A DNA stretch of 64,000 bases from Apostichopus japonicus (taxonomy: Eukaryota > Echinodermata > Holothuroidea > Aspidochirotida > Stichopodidae): assembly GCF_037975245.1 (NCBI RefSeq), contig NC_092562.1, positions 31,436,554-31,500,553 on the forward strand, read 5' to 3'. The first letter of the stretch is position 1, and the number at the start of each line of letters is the position of its first letter. The notes under the pieces were generated by a model. The model saw only the letters and a program-made list of their open reading frames with translations, did no database searches and was not told the origin of the DNA. The translations under genes and the position numbers were made by a program. Positions 1-13,200 of this stretch are shown here, piece by piece.

Positions 1-3000
1 CTGGTGTATTAACAACCTGTTAATGTCAAGGACAGTCTGAGGAAGTGATGATGGATACTGCAGGCACTGTCTACTGTGTGAAGAACAACCCACCTGGTAT
101 AGAGGAGGATGGTTGCATGTAGGTGATGGGTACTGTAGGCAGGAGCCTGGTGACGAGGATGGTGGGGGGGGGGGGATAGGTGTAATAGCTACTGCAGGCA
201 CCTTTAGGTATTAAGAATCGTGGTCATATATCCACTTTCCTGAAATGCTCATAAATATTGATGAACCCGAACTACTGATTTTATAATCACACTTAGGGAA
301 CAGTATTAGGGTAAAGTTGAAAGAATCGCATTCCTTCACAAACAAGAGCATCTACTATGGATATTGCTGACTAATGTGTGTATAATTGAATAATTGTCAG
401 GTTTTTGTTTATCTTTACACAAAGTGAGGATTATGTAACTAGATGAAGATTGCCAGGGGCCAATGCAAGGATTCATGTATATATGGTTAATTATCTAGTA
501 CAAATAATAATGTGGGCTTGTAGTGAAATAATGTATCTGGCAATTAAGCATAAATAAACAAATACATGCAGAATTAGTCATATTATTAAAGGATGAGAAA
601 CAACTCCTGGTTTCTATAGTCATAATAATCATATTTACTCTTTTGCTGAAGTAGAAGGAATTATTAATGAAAGTATGACAAAATGTGATCATTTCAATAT
701 TAATAATAGTAACCAGAAAGACCACAGTGATCGAGGCCTCTGTGCATTTTTGCTACATTTAATTCTGTTTAGAATTTGTTTGCTTTCTCACTTTAGTTAC
801 AGGAACATTAACTACTAATGCTAACATGAAATTGTTAGGCAGAAAAATAATCTTGATGATTAGTTTAGGGCAGCATTCCACAACCTTTCCTTGCTATGAC
901 CCAGTCAAAACTTTGGGCATTCAGGGGTGACCCATCAATTAGTCTCTCCCCTAGCCCCAAATATATCAATACAAATGCCACTGGTTTGTATGGTTTCAAA
1001 TGAGTTCTTTCGTCTCGGCCTGAAGACATGACAAAGCAATCCCGAGATTGGGTTACACAAGGCCACAGTGTCGAACTGAGATACTAAGTTGACAATTTTC
1101 TTTTGCGATTTCTGAGAGCACTAAGCATTTGTTTTGGGGAAAACTAGGTTTTGAAGAAGATCATATATGAAAGTGACTCATGAACATCTCAGGTTAGCAC
1201 AGCCAATGGGATCAGCTCCTCAAATAAAAACAAAACAATAGGAATACTGTACAAACCAAAACGGAGAATGTTGATCACAAAAGGCAAAACCGTTCTGTGG
1301 GCCACATGTGGCATCACGCATACATAGGGATTTGGGCACCAATAACTATGACCTTGATTGCCACACTTAAACAGTTTAAAATGCTCATGATGCATTGAAA
1401 ATGCAAGCTGAAATCTGTGGGACAAAGTCCTTCCCTTTAGAAATAAGGACTTTAGCAGTGATGATAAAGCAATGTCTAGGAGCAATGGTTGATGATGCAG
1501 AAGTAAATTGAATTATGTCCATCTGTGCTGAAAACATTTCTATCTGCAAAGGATACATGTAAATTTACATGCAATGGGTGTGTCTAAGATTTACCAAACA
1601 ATGGTTTTGCAAAAAGTCCACTCTAAAAGTCATTTCATCCGCACTAAAATGTGTATATTACAATTTGCTCAAAACAACACTCCAATTTTATTTTCAAACG
1701 GACAAATCTGAGGGTAGAACTTCCTTGTCATATCCTTCAAGAGATTATTCCTAAGTGACCTGATTACATTGTGGCCACTCTTAATATAAAATGGAAGCTA
1801 TGTGATCCGAACCACTTCTCGCGTCTGGACATGGCATCGATTTTCGCTGAGAATACAAACAAAATAAATGATCAAACAGTTTGTTGGAGGTGGTCCTTTC
1901 AAATGATATGTATTACTTCCAATACAAACAAGCCAAGGACAGGTTGACTCTTATGTATGATGTGTAGTATTCTTTTTTATGATGTGTAAATTTTATAATC
2001 AAATCTTCAGGCAATTTTCCAGACCATAATTCATTCTCTTTTCCTCAATTCCTTATGCAGAAGATTATTAAATGATTAAATCAAAAATATTTCTTCAGTC
2101 ATGCAACATGACACATTAGAAGACAATAACTTACATCTAAAAGATGGAAATAAATGTTCAGTTGATAGCCAAATGTTCATAGCCAACCGTTTGTGAGCTA
2201 TCATAATTCTCTAACAATTCGATGACCAAATTGAAGATTTATCTTGCTGTAACTTAGTTTGACAATAACTGCCTGTCAGGAAAACTTTGCTCCTTTACTC
2301 CTACAACTTATCTACTTTAAAGGAAGACTTACGCACCAATTTAATCTTTGAGTCATAACAATTCACTGCCATCATATAAGGATGTATTTCTATAGCGCTG
2401 TGAGGCTATTAAAGTAATTCATGTGCCTGAAGTACTTCCTATGGCATTCAATCTATTAATTCAGATGCAACACAAACCTTAATAGGGAAAATAAGAGGCT
2501 TAAAATCTAGTAAACAATGGATTAACATTAACACATAGGCCTGAAGTGAAGTACTGACCTCAAGTTAGCCTTATCATTTGACAGATTTAACATATTTTGA
2601 AGGTGAATATCTCTGAAAAGTATATAGCAACATTCCCTAATAGGCAAGCACACAAGTTTCCATTTCTTTGTTGGATTATACAGTCATCCTTTAATAATAG
2701 GGGCATACTTAACTTACTATGACTTAATACTTATGGAATATACTTTGGAATAGTACAGGTTTCAAGCAATAGCTTCACAGCATGTTGGTGATTTTATGCA
2801 CAATGATAACTGATGTAATCTAGATCAGCTGATATCATCAAATCCTACTTGACTGAATTACTAGTAACTTCACTTTTAATGAACTGACAGTTTAGTTTGA
2901 GTTTGAGTATATTTCCACAACAATAAGAGAGGAGTAGTACCGAGTCAAGATAAAACAAAGTACTTGGTGTTTCTTATTATGCTTCTTAAATCTATTAATT

Positions 3001-3470
3001 TATCACATTTCAAATTCTGTGTTAGCTTCCAATCATTTCACAGCAACATTGTCAATCGCACCAAGCCTCTTTGGTTCTGCCTAAGTTAATAGAAGTATTT
3101 AAATGTTCACATGATAGTCTTATGTTAATTCAGGAATTCGTTTACTAATTTTATAAAGGAATATTCAGGAATAGCTGTCCAAAATCTACAGAAAAAAGCA
3201 AAATCAAAAGATGAAACATTAGTCAAGGTAAGCAACCCCAAAATATATATGTCAGTGATCCTTATTGAATTTAAACACCAACATTAAATACTAGTCATTT
3301 CAATTAGCCAAAATGACTGAACATAATAAATAGAACCCTTGAGCAAGACACCCTTCCACACAAAGAAATCCCTATAAATATCTTCTTGTTGAACTATTGA
3401 CAAAAATCACATATTACTTGGTCCAATACATGACAGGTCTTTCAAGTTCGGTTGAAGCATTGAAACACAC
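1..3470. other. Intergenic sequence, no gene seen
   Basis: AT-rich sequence downstream of the DBT 3' end. Open frames here are short (under 100 codons), lack recognisable protein motifs and lack paired splice sites around conserved peptides. A run of ten or more G occurs near position 165. I cannot exclude exons of an unrecognised gene. Confidence 0.6.
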
Positions 3471-3474
3471 CAGC

Positions 3475-3925
3475 CGCTACACAACCTGAGTGTTGTGTAA
3501 TTGGCTGTGCTTGCAGCCACTACACACTCTGAGTGTTGTGTAATGGGCTGTACTGCACATCAGCTACTATACAACCTATGTGCTAAGTAATTGGCTGTAC
3601 TACACACGAACCAGAGTGTTGTGTAATTGGCTGTACTACACAGCAACCACTAACCAGAGTGCTGTCTTATTATTTGTACTACACACCAACCACTACACAC
3701 CCTATGTGCTGGGTAATTGGCTGTACTACACACGAACCAGAGTGTTGTGTAATTGGCTGTACTACACAGCAACCACTAACCAGAGTGCTGTCTTATTATT
3801 TGTACTACACACCAACCACTACACACCCTATGTGCTGGGTAATTGGCTGTACTACACAGCAACCACTAACCAGAGTGCTGTCTTATTATTTGTACTACAC
3901 ACCAACCACTACACACACAAATTGC
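3475..3925. repeat. Minisatellite with 126-bp higher-order unit
   Basis: Tandem units of about 42 bp built on 'ttggctgtactacaca' and 'cagagtgctgt' recur. Groups of three units repeat at 126 bp: the phrase 'cacgaaccagagtgttg' starts near 3605 and again near 3731. The 126-bp unit is divisible by three, so long repetitive open frames exist in two phases. These are by-products of the repeat, not genes. It lies 0.3 kb beyond the DBT stop codon. Confidence 0.85.
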
Positions 3926-4170
3926 TGTGATGTATTTCATAAAATGTTTCTCAAAGTAAGGTTTTCCCTGTTTAACTATAACATGCGGCAAATCACCTTA
4001 TTCAGTGTGACTAAATTCATTAAAAAAAAAAACTCTGTGGCTTTTGTTTTTACCATACATTTTGTTATATAACATAAATATTTGAATGAGTGCTTGCACT
4101 ACACTTTGGAACCAATATGCCGCATTCACAAATTGACCAAAGTAGGAGGTGCCAAATTGAGAGTCACACA

Positions 4171-4201
4171 CAACTGGGGTGGGGGGAGGGGGGGCGGGGG
4201 A
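4171..4201. other. G-rich run abutting the DBT stop codon
   Basis: Several runs of three to seven G occur on the plus strand, ending one base before the DBT stop codon (4203-4205, minus strand). The DBT transcript therefore has a C-rich tract at the very start of its 3' UTR, while the template strand could form a G-quadruplex. No function is shown. Confidence 0.5.
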
Positions 4202-4202
4202 A

Positions 4203-7200
4203 TTATTTCATATCCAGCATCATGGTAGCAGGATTCTCCAGGTATGACTTCCACTGGTTGGAGAACCTTGCCATGGTAGCTCCATCAATGACTCTATGAT
4301 CAGCTGACCAGCTCACATTCAAGATATGGGCTTTGATAATGTTATCATCCTCATCAAACCTTGGCACCACCTGAAAACAGAACAGACAATGGAGGGTAAA
4401 TGAGGTTGTCCAGTAATAACACATCATGACTTATCAGATGGGAGATGGAAGCTTAGGAAAGCTAACGGTCAACATAGATTTTGGTTGCGTATTGCAGATA
4501 CAAGCTTAGGGTACTGCAATTTGAGAAATGAGTTGTCTCAAAGAAAATCATACATTGTAGAGGAATACATCCTTTATTCCTTCCAATACAAGAATTACAA
4601 CCAATCACAACCAACCAATATTTTATCAATTTCATTGAACCTCTTTCTCTTTTGCCTTATGTTTACATATCCGGATAAATCTTAAACCTCACCTGGACTT
4701 TACCGATAGCTCCAATGGCGACTTCTGGAGAGAAGATAACTGGCGAAGTGTAGGTGCCACCAACCTGCCACAGAGAAAAGCAAAATTATTAAAGATAACT
4801 GGCGTTGTGTAGGTACCACCAAACTGCCACAGAGAAATACAAAATGATGGAATGCACTTAAAGGAACCTTAAAAACAAGACCACCAACTTGTCACAGAGA
4901 AATACTAAATGATGAAATGCCCTTAAAGGAACCTTAAAAACAAGACCACCAACCCTGCTACAAAGAAAAGCAATATGATTAAATGCCCTTAAAGGAACCT
5001 TAAAAACAAGAACACCAACCTGCCACAGAGATAAGCAATATGATTAAATAACCTTAAAGGAACCTTAAAAACAAGACCACCAACCTGCCACAGAGATAAG
5101 CAATATGATTAAATAACCTTAAAGGAACCTTAAAAACAAGACCACCAACCTGCCACAGAGATAAGCAATATGATTAAATACATTTAAAGGAACCTTGAAA
5201 ACAAGACCACCAACCTGCCACAGAGATAAGCAAAATGATTAAATGCCCCTAAAGGAACCTTAACAAACATGACCAGCTCTGCTCATTGCAGGTTACATTT
5301 TGGCAACAGTTTTACCTTTAGTGATGTTATATATCAGTATCACGCCATCTATTTTGTAAAGTTGTTGTGACCTGCATGTGACCTGATGAAAATAAACAGT
5401 TCAATATGGCCGCATGCAGTGGCGTCGCCAAGGGGGGGCTAGGGGGGGTATGTGCCCCCCTGGAAAACCGAGTGCCCCCCCATCTGAGATTTGGGTTGGT
5501 AAAAAAATATATATATATTTTGTTATATTCAACTCCCATCATCTGAGTTGGTTTTTCATAAGGACAAAGAAGCACAGTAATTCGTATTTTCTTCAAATGA
5601 GCTGCGAAAAAATGAAAAAGTTTATCCTTGAACGTCGGGTATCGAAGTCGTAACCCGCGCCATCACAACAGGTGTCGATATTTACATTGAATGTGTCAGT
5701 GCTCACGCCATACCAGCGGATATACACGTCCGCTTCGCGAGCTACATGACTGTGAGAAGGGAGGGTACTGCAATATGTTGCCTTGGTCTGAGGTTGACAG
5801 GTTAGGAGCTGACGAACTGTGAGAATGTGAGGGTCCGCAGGCACCATACTTGCCTATATTTGTGGACCCATATATTAACCCTGTTGTGTAGGGGGTGCAG
5901 AGGTCATTTGAGGTCAGATGCTTGTAGGAACAAATGGCGAATGTTCACACCTGCATACTGAGCCATACTCGATGTGTGATCAAACTTTGGATTGCATGGT
6001 GAGATCCCTGATAGGAGCCAATAACGATGCTGGAACCTGTTACATCTCAATAGATAATGGGTGAAAACGAGAAGGACAAGAAAGGAGTCGGGGGTCATGC
6101 ACACATTAATTCAACAACTGTAGGTTCTATTGATATCGGGTTAGGCATAATATCGACAGCATGTGGTTCATATCCTCTGCAAAATTCTGCGCCTTGTTAA
6201 AATCATTATCTCAAAAATAGCAATTTCTGGAGATATCTTCAGATCGAATTTAGCATCAAATGTGGCAGCATTTTGCATCTAGTCCATCCTCCGTATGCGA
6301 AAAGTTTCCAAAGGGGAGGGGGGCAGTGGCGGCGGAACCAGGGGGAGCTTGGGGGGCTCAGCCCCCCAATGAAAAAGTTGAGGGGGCAAATGCATGATAA
6401 GCCCCCCCCCCCAATATTTACCAAGGCTCCGAAACGTGCATCTGCCCATTTTTCAATGCATACTTGTCGATCTGTCCGATGCACACGTATACTATATAGG
6501 TGTAATAATTTTAGTAAATGCTGGGGGACCCTCGGCCCGTCCCCTGGCTATAGACCACATTGTCACCCCAACCGCGTCTTCACGCCCCGTGAAAAGTGGA
6601 AGCAGTGAGTGTGAGTACCGGTAAGCGCAACACAACTTCGTCTTAGGCCAATGACTTGCTTCATTTCAGCCAGTTCTCCAACATCCCCTTACTACACTCA
6701 AAAACGTCTTTGCGAGTACACTACGAGTAATAGCTACTTTCTTAAAACACCATCGAATATACAAATTACAATGTTTTTACAGACTTTTACGTGCAATCTG
6801 AGAAATTGCAGGCTTGAGACTCATATTTTAGGGCTAGGTATTCGCAGCATAAAACAGTCGGGAAGTGCCGTTTCCGGCCATCTGGGGGTTTGAAAAACCC
6901 AAAATTTTATTGTACGCTCCGCGCCAACCGATGGTGGCGCTCCGCTTAGATAGTCTCTACACATTAGCCCCCCCCAATAATTTTCCCGTTCCGCCGCGCC
7001 CGTAGGGGACACCCCTCCCCTTAGACCCCTCCTCCAGGACGGCGATCCGTATCCACCTAAGTGCCCCCCATCAAATGCTGGTGCCCCCCCAGACTGAAAA
7101 GTCTGGTGACGCCACTGGCCGCATGTGCTGTAAACACTTAGCATTTGTCTTCTTGTTATATCGCTAGGAATCAGGATAATCCTCCATTAATCCAGGGTAT

Positions 7201-10200
7201 AACAAACTGGCGACGAACTAAGGAACAACCTATAATTTAACCCAGAATATTTCTGTATCGTAAACATGGCAGTTTATGGGAATATCGGGCCGTTTGACAA
7301 CACAGTCGAAAGCTTCGAAGATTACGCAGATCGCTGCGATGCCTTTATAGTGGCAAACGATATTGCCGAGGCGAGACAGGCTAATTTTTTTCTCGCTATG
7401 GTGGGCGCTGACACTTTCAAGCTCTTGAAAACGGTATGTAGCCCAGACAAGCCGTGTACACAGACGTATGCGCATCTGAAAACCATCCTGAAAGGACATT
7501 TTTCACCAAAACCGATCGTGATCGCTGAACGTTTTAAATTTTGGGCTGCTTCACAGTCTGAAACCGAGTCAGTTGCAGACTTTATTGTTCGCTTGAAGAA
7601 CTTAGCGACCCATTGCGATTTCAACGCATTTCTACTGGAGGCACTGCGAGACAGACTGGTCTCGGGGCTGCACACAAGATTTGTGAAAACTCAAACGCAG
7701 CTACTCTCAACCGCTGATCTGACGTTTGAAAAAGCTAAAACCAAGTGTCTTGCAGACGAAATGGCTGGCATAGCAACAAGGGAACATATCGATGCAGGAA
7801 GTTCTGTGAGTACAAACAGATTGAATTGGCGGAGCCCTCAAGGTCAAGGACGAAGGAGTCAGGGGACTAGAAACAACAACAAGCACAATAGGTCTAATCA
7901 GCAGCCCTGGCAAGCTAACAGTGCACAATCATGCTATCGCTGCGGGGGAAGCAACCACAAGCCCGATGATTGCAGGTTTCGCGAGGTAAACTGTCATTCG
8001 TGCGGGAAGAAGGGTCATATTCAAAGAGCTTGCCAATCTGGGGCTAAGGGACCTCAAAGCCAGAACAGTTCGCAGAATCAGACGAGGACAGGGGGTCACC
8101 TCAACCACTCCGGCTCAACTACAGTAGCTATAGGCCTATGGAGGATGGTGAGCCTAACGTTAGTTCTAGTAATAAGGACACTAATGAACAGTATGTAGAT
8201 AGTGTTAATACTGATGAAAGTGATTTACATTATGGTTTATATCATACATTATCAGGTGTAAAGACCAATAAGCCGTATTTGATTACATTAGTGGTAGGGG
8301 ACACTAATGTTCCAATAACCATGGAAATTGACACCGGTGCGGCTCTTTCCACCATTTCGGAGCATGTGTACAAGTCCAGTTTGGCCCATTACCCCATAAA
8401 GGATACCAATATAACCCTACGTGGCTATTCAGGTGAAAAGGTGCCTGTGATAGGGAGTATTGTAGTCACGGCAAAGTATGGAGGTTCTAGTTGTAGGATG
8501 GATTTATTGGTTGTCAAGGGAATCCGTCCATCCCTTTTCGGCAGAGACCACTTGAGTAAAATCAAACTAGACTGGGAGAATATTTTTGTGGTATCTGAGC
8601 CAAAACCAGCAAAGGTTGGAATCCAAAATTTGGGGAATCCTGTGTCACCAACCTTGGAAAATTTGTTGAGTCATAATCAGAAAATATTCTCATCAAGGGA
8701 AATGGGTATTAAGGGATTCTCTGCTAGGTTGAGGGTGAAATCAAAAAGTAGACCCAAATACCAAAAGAGTAGGCCAGTGCCTTACTCATTATTGTCAAAG
8801 GTGGAAAATGAATATGAGAAACTTATCAAGAATGATATAGTTACCCAAGTCAACTATAGTGAATGGGCCTCACCAGTTGTGCATGTACAGAAGGGAAACG
8901 GTGAAACAAGAGTATGTGGAGACTACAAAGCTTTGAATGATTGTATTGAAGATGAGGGATACAAATTACCAAATACTAATGATTTATTTGCAAAACTGGC
9001 ACAGGAAGGTACACACCCTAAGGTATTTTCAGTGCTTGATTTATCTGGTGCTTTCAGTCAGCTGTTTCTTGATGACGAATCAGCTAGGCTCCTAGTAATG
9101 AATACACATAAGGGGTTACTATCACCAAAACGTTTGTGTTATGGGGTGAAAACTGCACCAGCTATTTTCCAGGAAACGATGGACAAAATATTATCTGGAT
9201 TAGACAATGTATTTTGTTACATAGATATCTTGATTGCAAAGTTCTGAGAATGAGAATAGTCAGTCACCTTAAGGCCCTCGATGCAGTGTTTGCGAGGTTA
9301 AACATGCACAATGTTCGGCTGAATGGCACAAAATGTCAATTCGTGAAATCAAAGATCAGGTATCTTGGTCATGAGCTCACCAGTGAAGGTGTGAGCCCTT
9401 TGCAGGACAAAATCGAGGCCATACGAAAGGCACCTCGACCAACCAATGTATCTGAATTGCAGTCCTTTCTGGGCATGGTGAACTATTATGGCAAATTTGT
9501 AAGGAATCTCTCTTCTCAGATGCAACCATTGTATGCCCTACTGCAACACAACATTAATTGGGTCTGGAGTGATGACTGTGAGCAAGCTTTTGTTAATGCA
9601 AAGAATGCTTTAGCTAGTAATCAGGTACTCACCCATTTTGATCCAAATAAACCTCTAGTGTTGAGTGTGGATGCTAGTCCATGTGGACTTGGAGCTGTTT
9701 TGGGCCTTCGATATCCAGATGGTTCAGATCGCCCCATAGCATATGCCTCTAGGACATTGAGTCAGACCGAGAAGAATTATGCCCAAATCGAAAAAGAGGC
9801 TCTTGCCATTATTTTTGGGATCAAGAAATTCCACTTGTATTTGTATGGCACTAATTTCACACTTATCACAAATCACCAACTGTTGACTAAGATCTTCGGA
9901 CCAAAACATGGTATCCCGGCTTTGGCGGCAGCTCGTATGCAGAGATGGGCAGTGTTATTGTCCGCATATCAGTACAATATTGAGTACCGCTCTTCTGCAA
10001 AGAATGCAAACGCAGATTTGCTCAGCAGACTCCCAGTTGGGGAAGCCTCCAGTGGTGACCCAGAGGAGTATTTTGTTTTTGAGACAGTCCTAATGGAAAC
10101 CCCTATTACTGTGACTGAAATTTCAAAACATACAGACAAGGGCCCAGTTTTAGCCAAAGTTTTACAGTTTACTCTATCTGGCTGGCCAAATCATTGTGTG

Positions 10201-13200
10201 GACCCTGCCATACAACCATACTTCACACGCAGAGATGAGCTATCCCTGGAGGATGGATGCCTTATTTGGGGGCGTAGAGTAATTATTCCATCCAAATTGC
10301 ATGAGCTTATCCTGAGTGAACTTCATGAATGTCATCCGGGCATGAGTCGGATGAAGGCACTTGCTAAGTGTTATGTATGGTGGCCAGGTTTAGACAAGGA
10401 TATTGAGGATAAAGTTAGGCTGTGCACGCAATGTATACAAGTGCAGAAGGCGCCTAACCCTGAACCATTGCTGTTATGGCCATGGGCCACACAGCCATGG
10501 CAGCGGGTTCACATAGACTATGCAGAGGTCAAAGGTCAGAATTTCTTGCTAGTGGTGGATAGCCATTCAAAGTGGTTGGAGGTATAACCAATGAATACCA
10601 CAACAAGTACTGCCACGATTAATGTGTTGAGAACACTTTTTGCACGTTATGGGTTACCCATTCAGCTAGTAAGTGATAATGGTCCTCAGTTTAGATCTGA
10701 GGAATTTCAGAACTTTCTGAAGTCCAATGGTGTGGACCATACTCTCACTCCTCCATACCATCCAGCTACGAATGGGCTTGCAGAACGCAATGTTCAAACT
10801 TTCAAGAATGCTTTTGCTAAGTCAAGTGGGGAGACATTGGGTCACAAGGTAGCTAATGTTTTATTTACTCTTAGAAATACCCCGAACACAACTACCGGGA
10901 AAACTCCATCAGAGTTATTTCTTAAGAGATCCCCAAGGACTAGGCTCTCTTTAGTGAAACCTAGCCTGCAGAGGAAGGTGGAAAAGAGACAGGATGCTGC
11001 AAAACAGCAAAGGGACCGCAGTTCATCAGTGCGGCAGTTCGACCTTTATCAACCAGTGAGGGTGCGAAATGTGAGAGGGGGGAAGGATCGATGGATTCCT
11101 GGTACCATAGTGAAAGTCAAGGGGCCTCGTACATATATTGTTAGGATCCCTGGCAATAATCGTAGGTTTCTACACTCAGATCATCTTATCCTTGTTGATA
11201 CTGGTGCAAATGCTATGGCTGGAAAACCAAACATCAACTAACCCTATGGATGCTGATGTTGTGCCAGTTCCAGTTAATGTACCTCAGACAACTAGGGAAT
11301 TAGGGCAGAGCTCTAACTTGGATCAGCCAGGACCTTCCACCACATCCCCAGTAGTATCTGGTAGTCCTGTCCACACAGGTCAAACCCCAGTTGTGGTAGC
11401 AGAGTCACCTGCACCATCAGCTACAGTAACCAGGTCAGGCAGAGTTGTCAGACCACCCAAGAGGTTAGAGATTTAACTATACCCTCAAGTTGTTAGTTTT
11501 GGTTGCTTAATTTGATAAAAGATTGATTGATTTAATAAAAGTTGAGTTGTTTAATGAAGAAAAATATTTGATTGTTTCATCATCTGGTAGGAAGGAGTGT
11601 TATATATCAGTATCACGCCATCTATTTTGGTAAAGTTGTTGTGACCTGCATGTGACCTGATGAAAATAAACAGTTCAATATGGCCACATGTGCTGTAAAC
11701 ACTTAGCATTTGTCTTCTTGTTATATCGCTAGGAATCAGGATAATCCTCCATTAATCCAGGGTATAACAAGTGAAATTATCAAATGAGCATCAATCTAAG
11801 AGGTATGGACACCCAGTGTTACCACAAACTATTGATTCAATAAATATGCAAGACCTGAGAGAGGAGATGTTACCATCAAATCCAATCACAACTACAACTG
11901 TGAGTACAGCAGCCATCAGCTCAAAAACTAGCAGATAGTTAACTACTGCTGCTATGAAGTAATGGTTACATTCAATGTTACATTGCCACTGCCTCACCCC
12001 ACCTAAACCCCTGAATTTTGTGTACTGCCTGAATATGCCTGAAAGTAGGGTTTGTACTAGTTTGTACATGTAACATCAACTTTACTTCTCACATGTAATT
12101 TGACCAAAACATCACTTCAAATTTCATCATTGGCTTAGCTTTAGGTTTCTTTACGATGTATTAAAATAAATACCACAAGACGATTCCCAAACAGTACTGT
12201 TCCTTGTCATACATATGCCGTAGAGGATTGATAGAGATCTTACCGTTCCGATATTGGACAAGGAGAAGGTTCCACCACTCAGATCATCACTGCCGAGTTT
12301 ACCAGCCGTTCCTAAGGCTATTAGACGGTTTATTTCAGACGCTACTTCATACACTGTCAGGGCCTGTACATTTTTCACATTTGGCACGAGCAGTCCCGCT
12401 TGTGTGTCAAGTGCAAATCCTATATTGTGGCTGGCCTGAAGAAATGATCAGAATGGTTAAATGTTTGATTGATTATTGTGTCACTCTTGTGGCATTAACA
12501 AAGTTTGGGAGGGGTGGGTGGGTGGGGACTGTAATCTGTGTGGGAGGGGGTGCGTGGGTGGGGGTGTAATCTCCAATGATCGCAAGGTAAATGGAAGGTA
12601 TCACCATCTATGAATAAAACTTCAAATCACTTTAAAACTAATGACACACATTTTAGATAGACAAACATAGTAAATAGTGATGAAGGTTTCTCTCATCGGG
12701 AGTCCCAGCCACAAATTTGAGTTTTAATTACCTTGTACGTCAAATTTTCACAGGCGTCATCCACACTGGCATTCAAAATAGGATAGTGTAGTAAAGCCAT
12801 TGAAGCAGCCTGCAAAGATAAAACAACAACGATAATTCATTTAACAGCCATTGAAGATAAATACAAATCAATGGCAGGCTCTGAGACAAGACTGTAATGT
12901 TCAGTATTAACAGTGTCTATGCAATAACCTCTCATTGAAGGAATGAGGAGAAGTTTACAGAACTGTTACTGGTCTGTTTAATAGAGATACTTGTAGCCAT
13001 CAACTGAAAAGAAAAACTGAACTGTTAGTCCATTCAGGAGATATCACAGTTTAAATGTAGCTTAATACGCAAACTGACGGAATTCTTTAGCAAGCCTACT
13101 TCTTCTTACCTTAATAAATACTGGCATGAATGAGAACCTATCCACCCCTCTCTGCAATGCAGCTTCCTTTAACAGAGGCTTGACAGAAACAAGGCTGGTG

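Larger units (their letters stand above)
5325..11769 (+). mobile_element. Ty3/gypsy LTR retrotransposon, nearly full length, coding-defective
   Basis: Bounded by LTRs starting TGTTATATAT and ending GGTATAACA, with a 5-bp target duplication AGTGA (5320-5324 and 11770-11774). Order is LTR, TGG-starting primer site (7208), gag, protease, reverse transcriptase, RNase H, integrase, purine tract (11589-11597), LTR. This order is diagnostic of Ty3/gypsy; the two zinc knuckles and general layout resemble the Mag/SURL-type elements of echinoderms (inference). The LTRs differ at two positions in about 172. The element lies antisense in DBT intron 9. Coding breaks: a missing Asp codon and frameshift in reverse transcriptase, D to N in RNase H, a stop in integrase and a late frameshift. 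Its 5' LTR is interrupted by a hAT element. Confidence 0.95.

Noticed and set aside
3580-4072. 116- and 137-codon frames
   Set aside because: Products of the 126-bp minisatellite, open in two phases at once.
4770-5285. CRISPR-like or other direct-repeat array
   Set aside because: Repeats are contiguous without unique spacers, in a eukaryotic intron, and derive from an exon boundary.
6239-7144. Several ~80-110-codon frames
   Set aside because: Lie within the non-autonomous hAT element and are dominated by C/G runs; no transposase motifs.
12204-12569. 121-codon plus-strand frame
   Set aside because: Antisense shadow of DBT exon 9 running into a G-rich intron.
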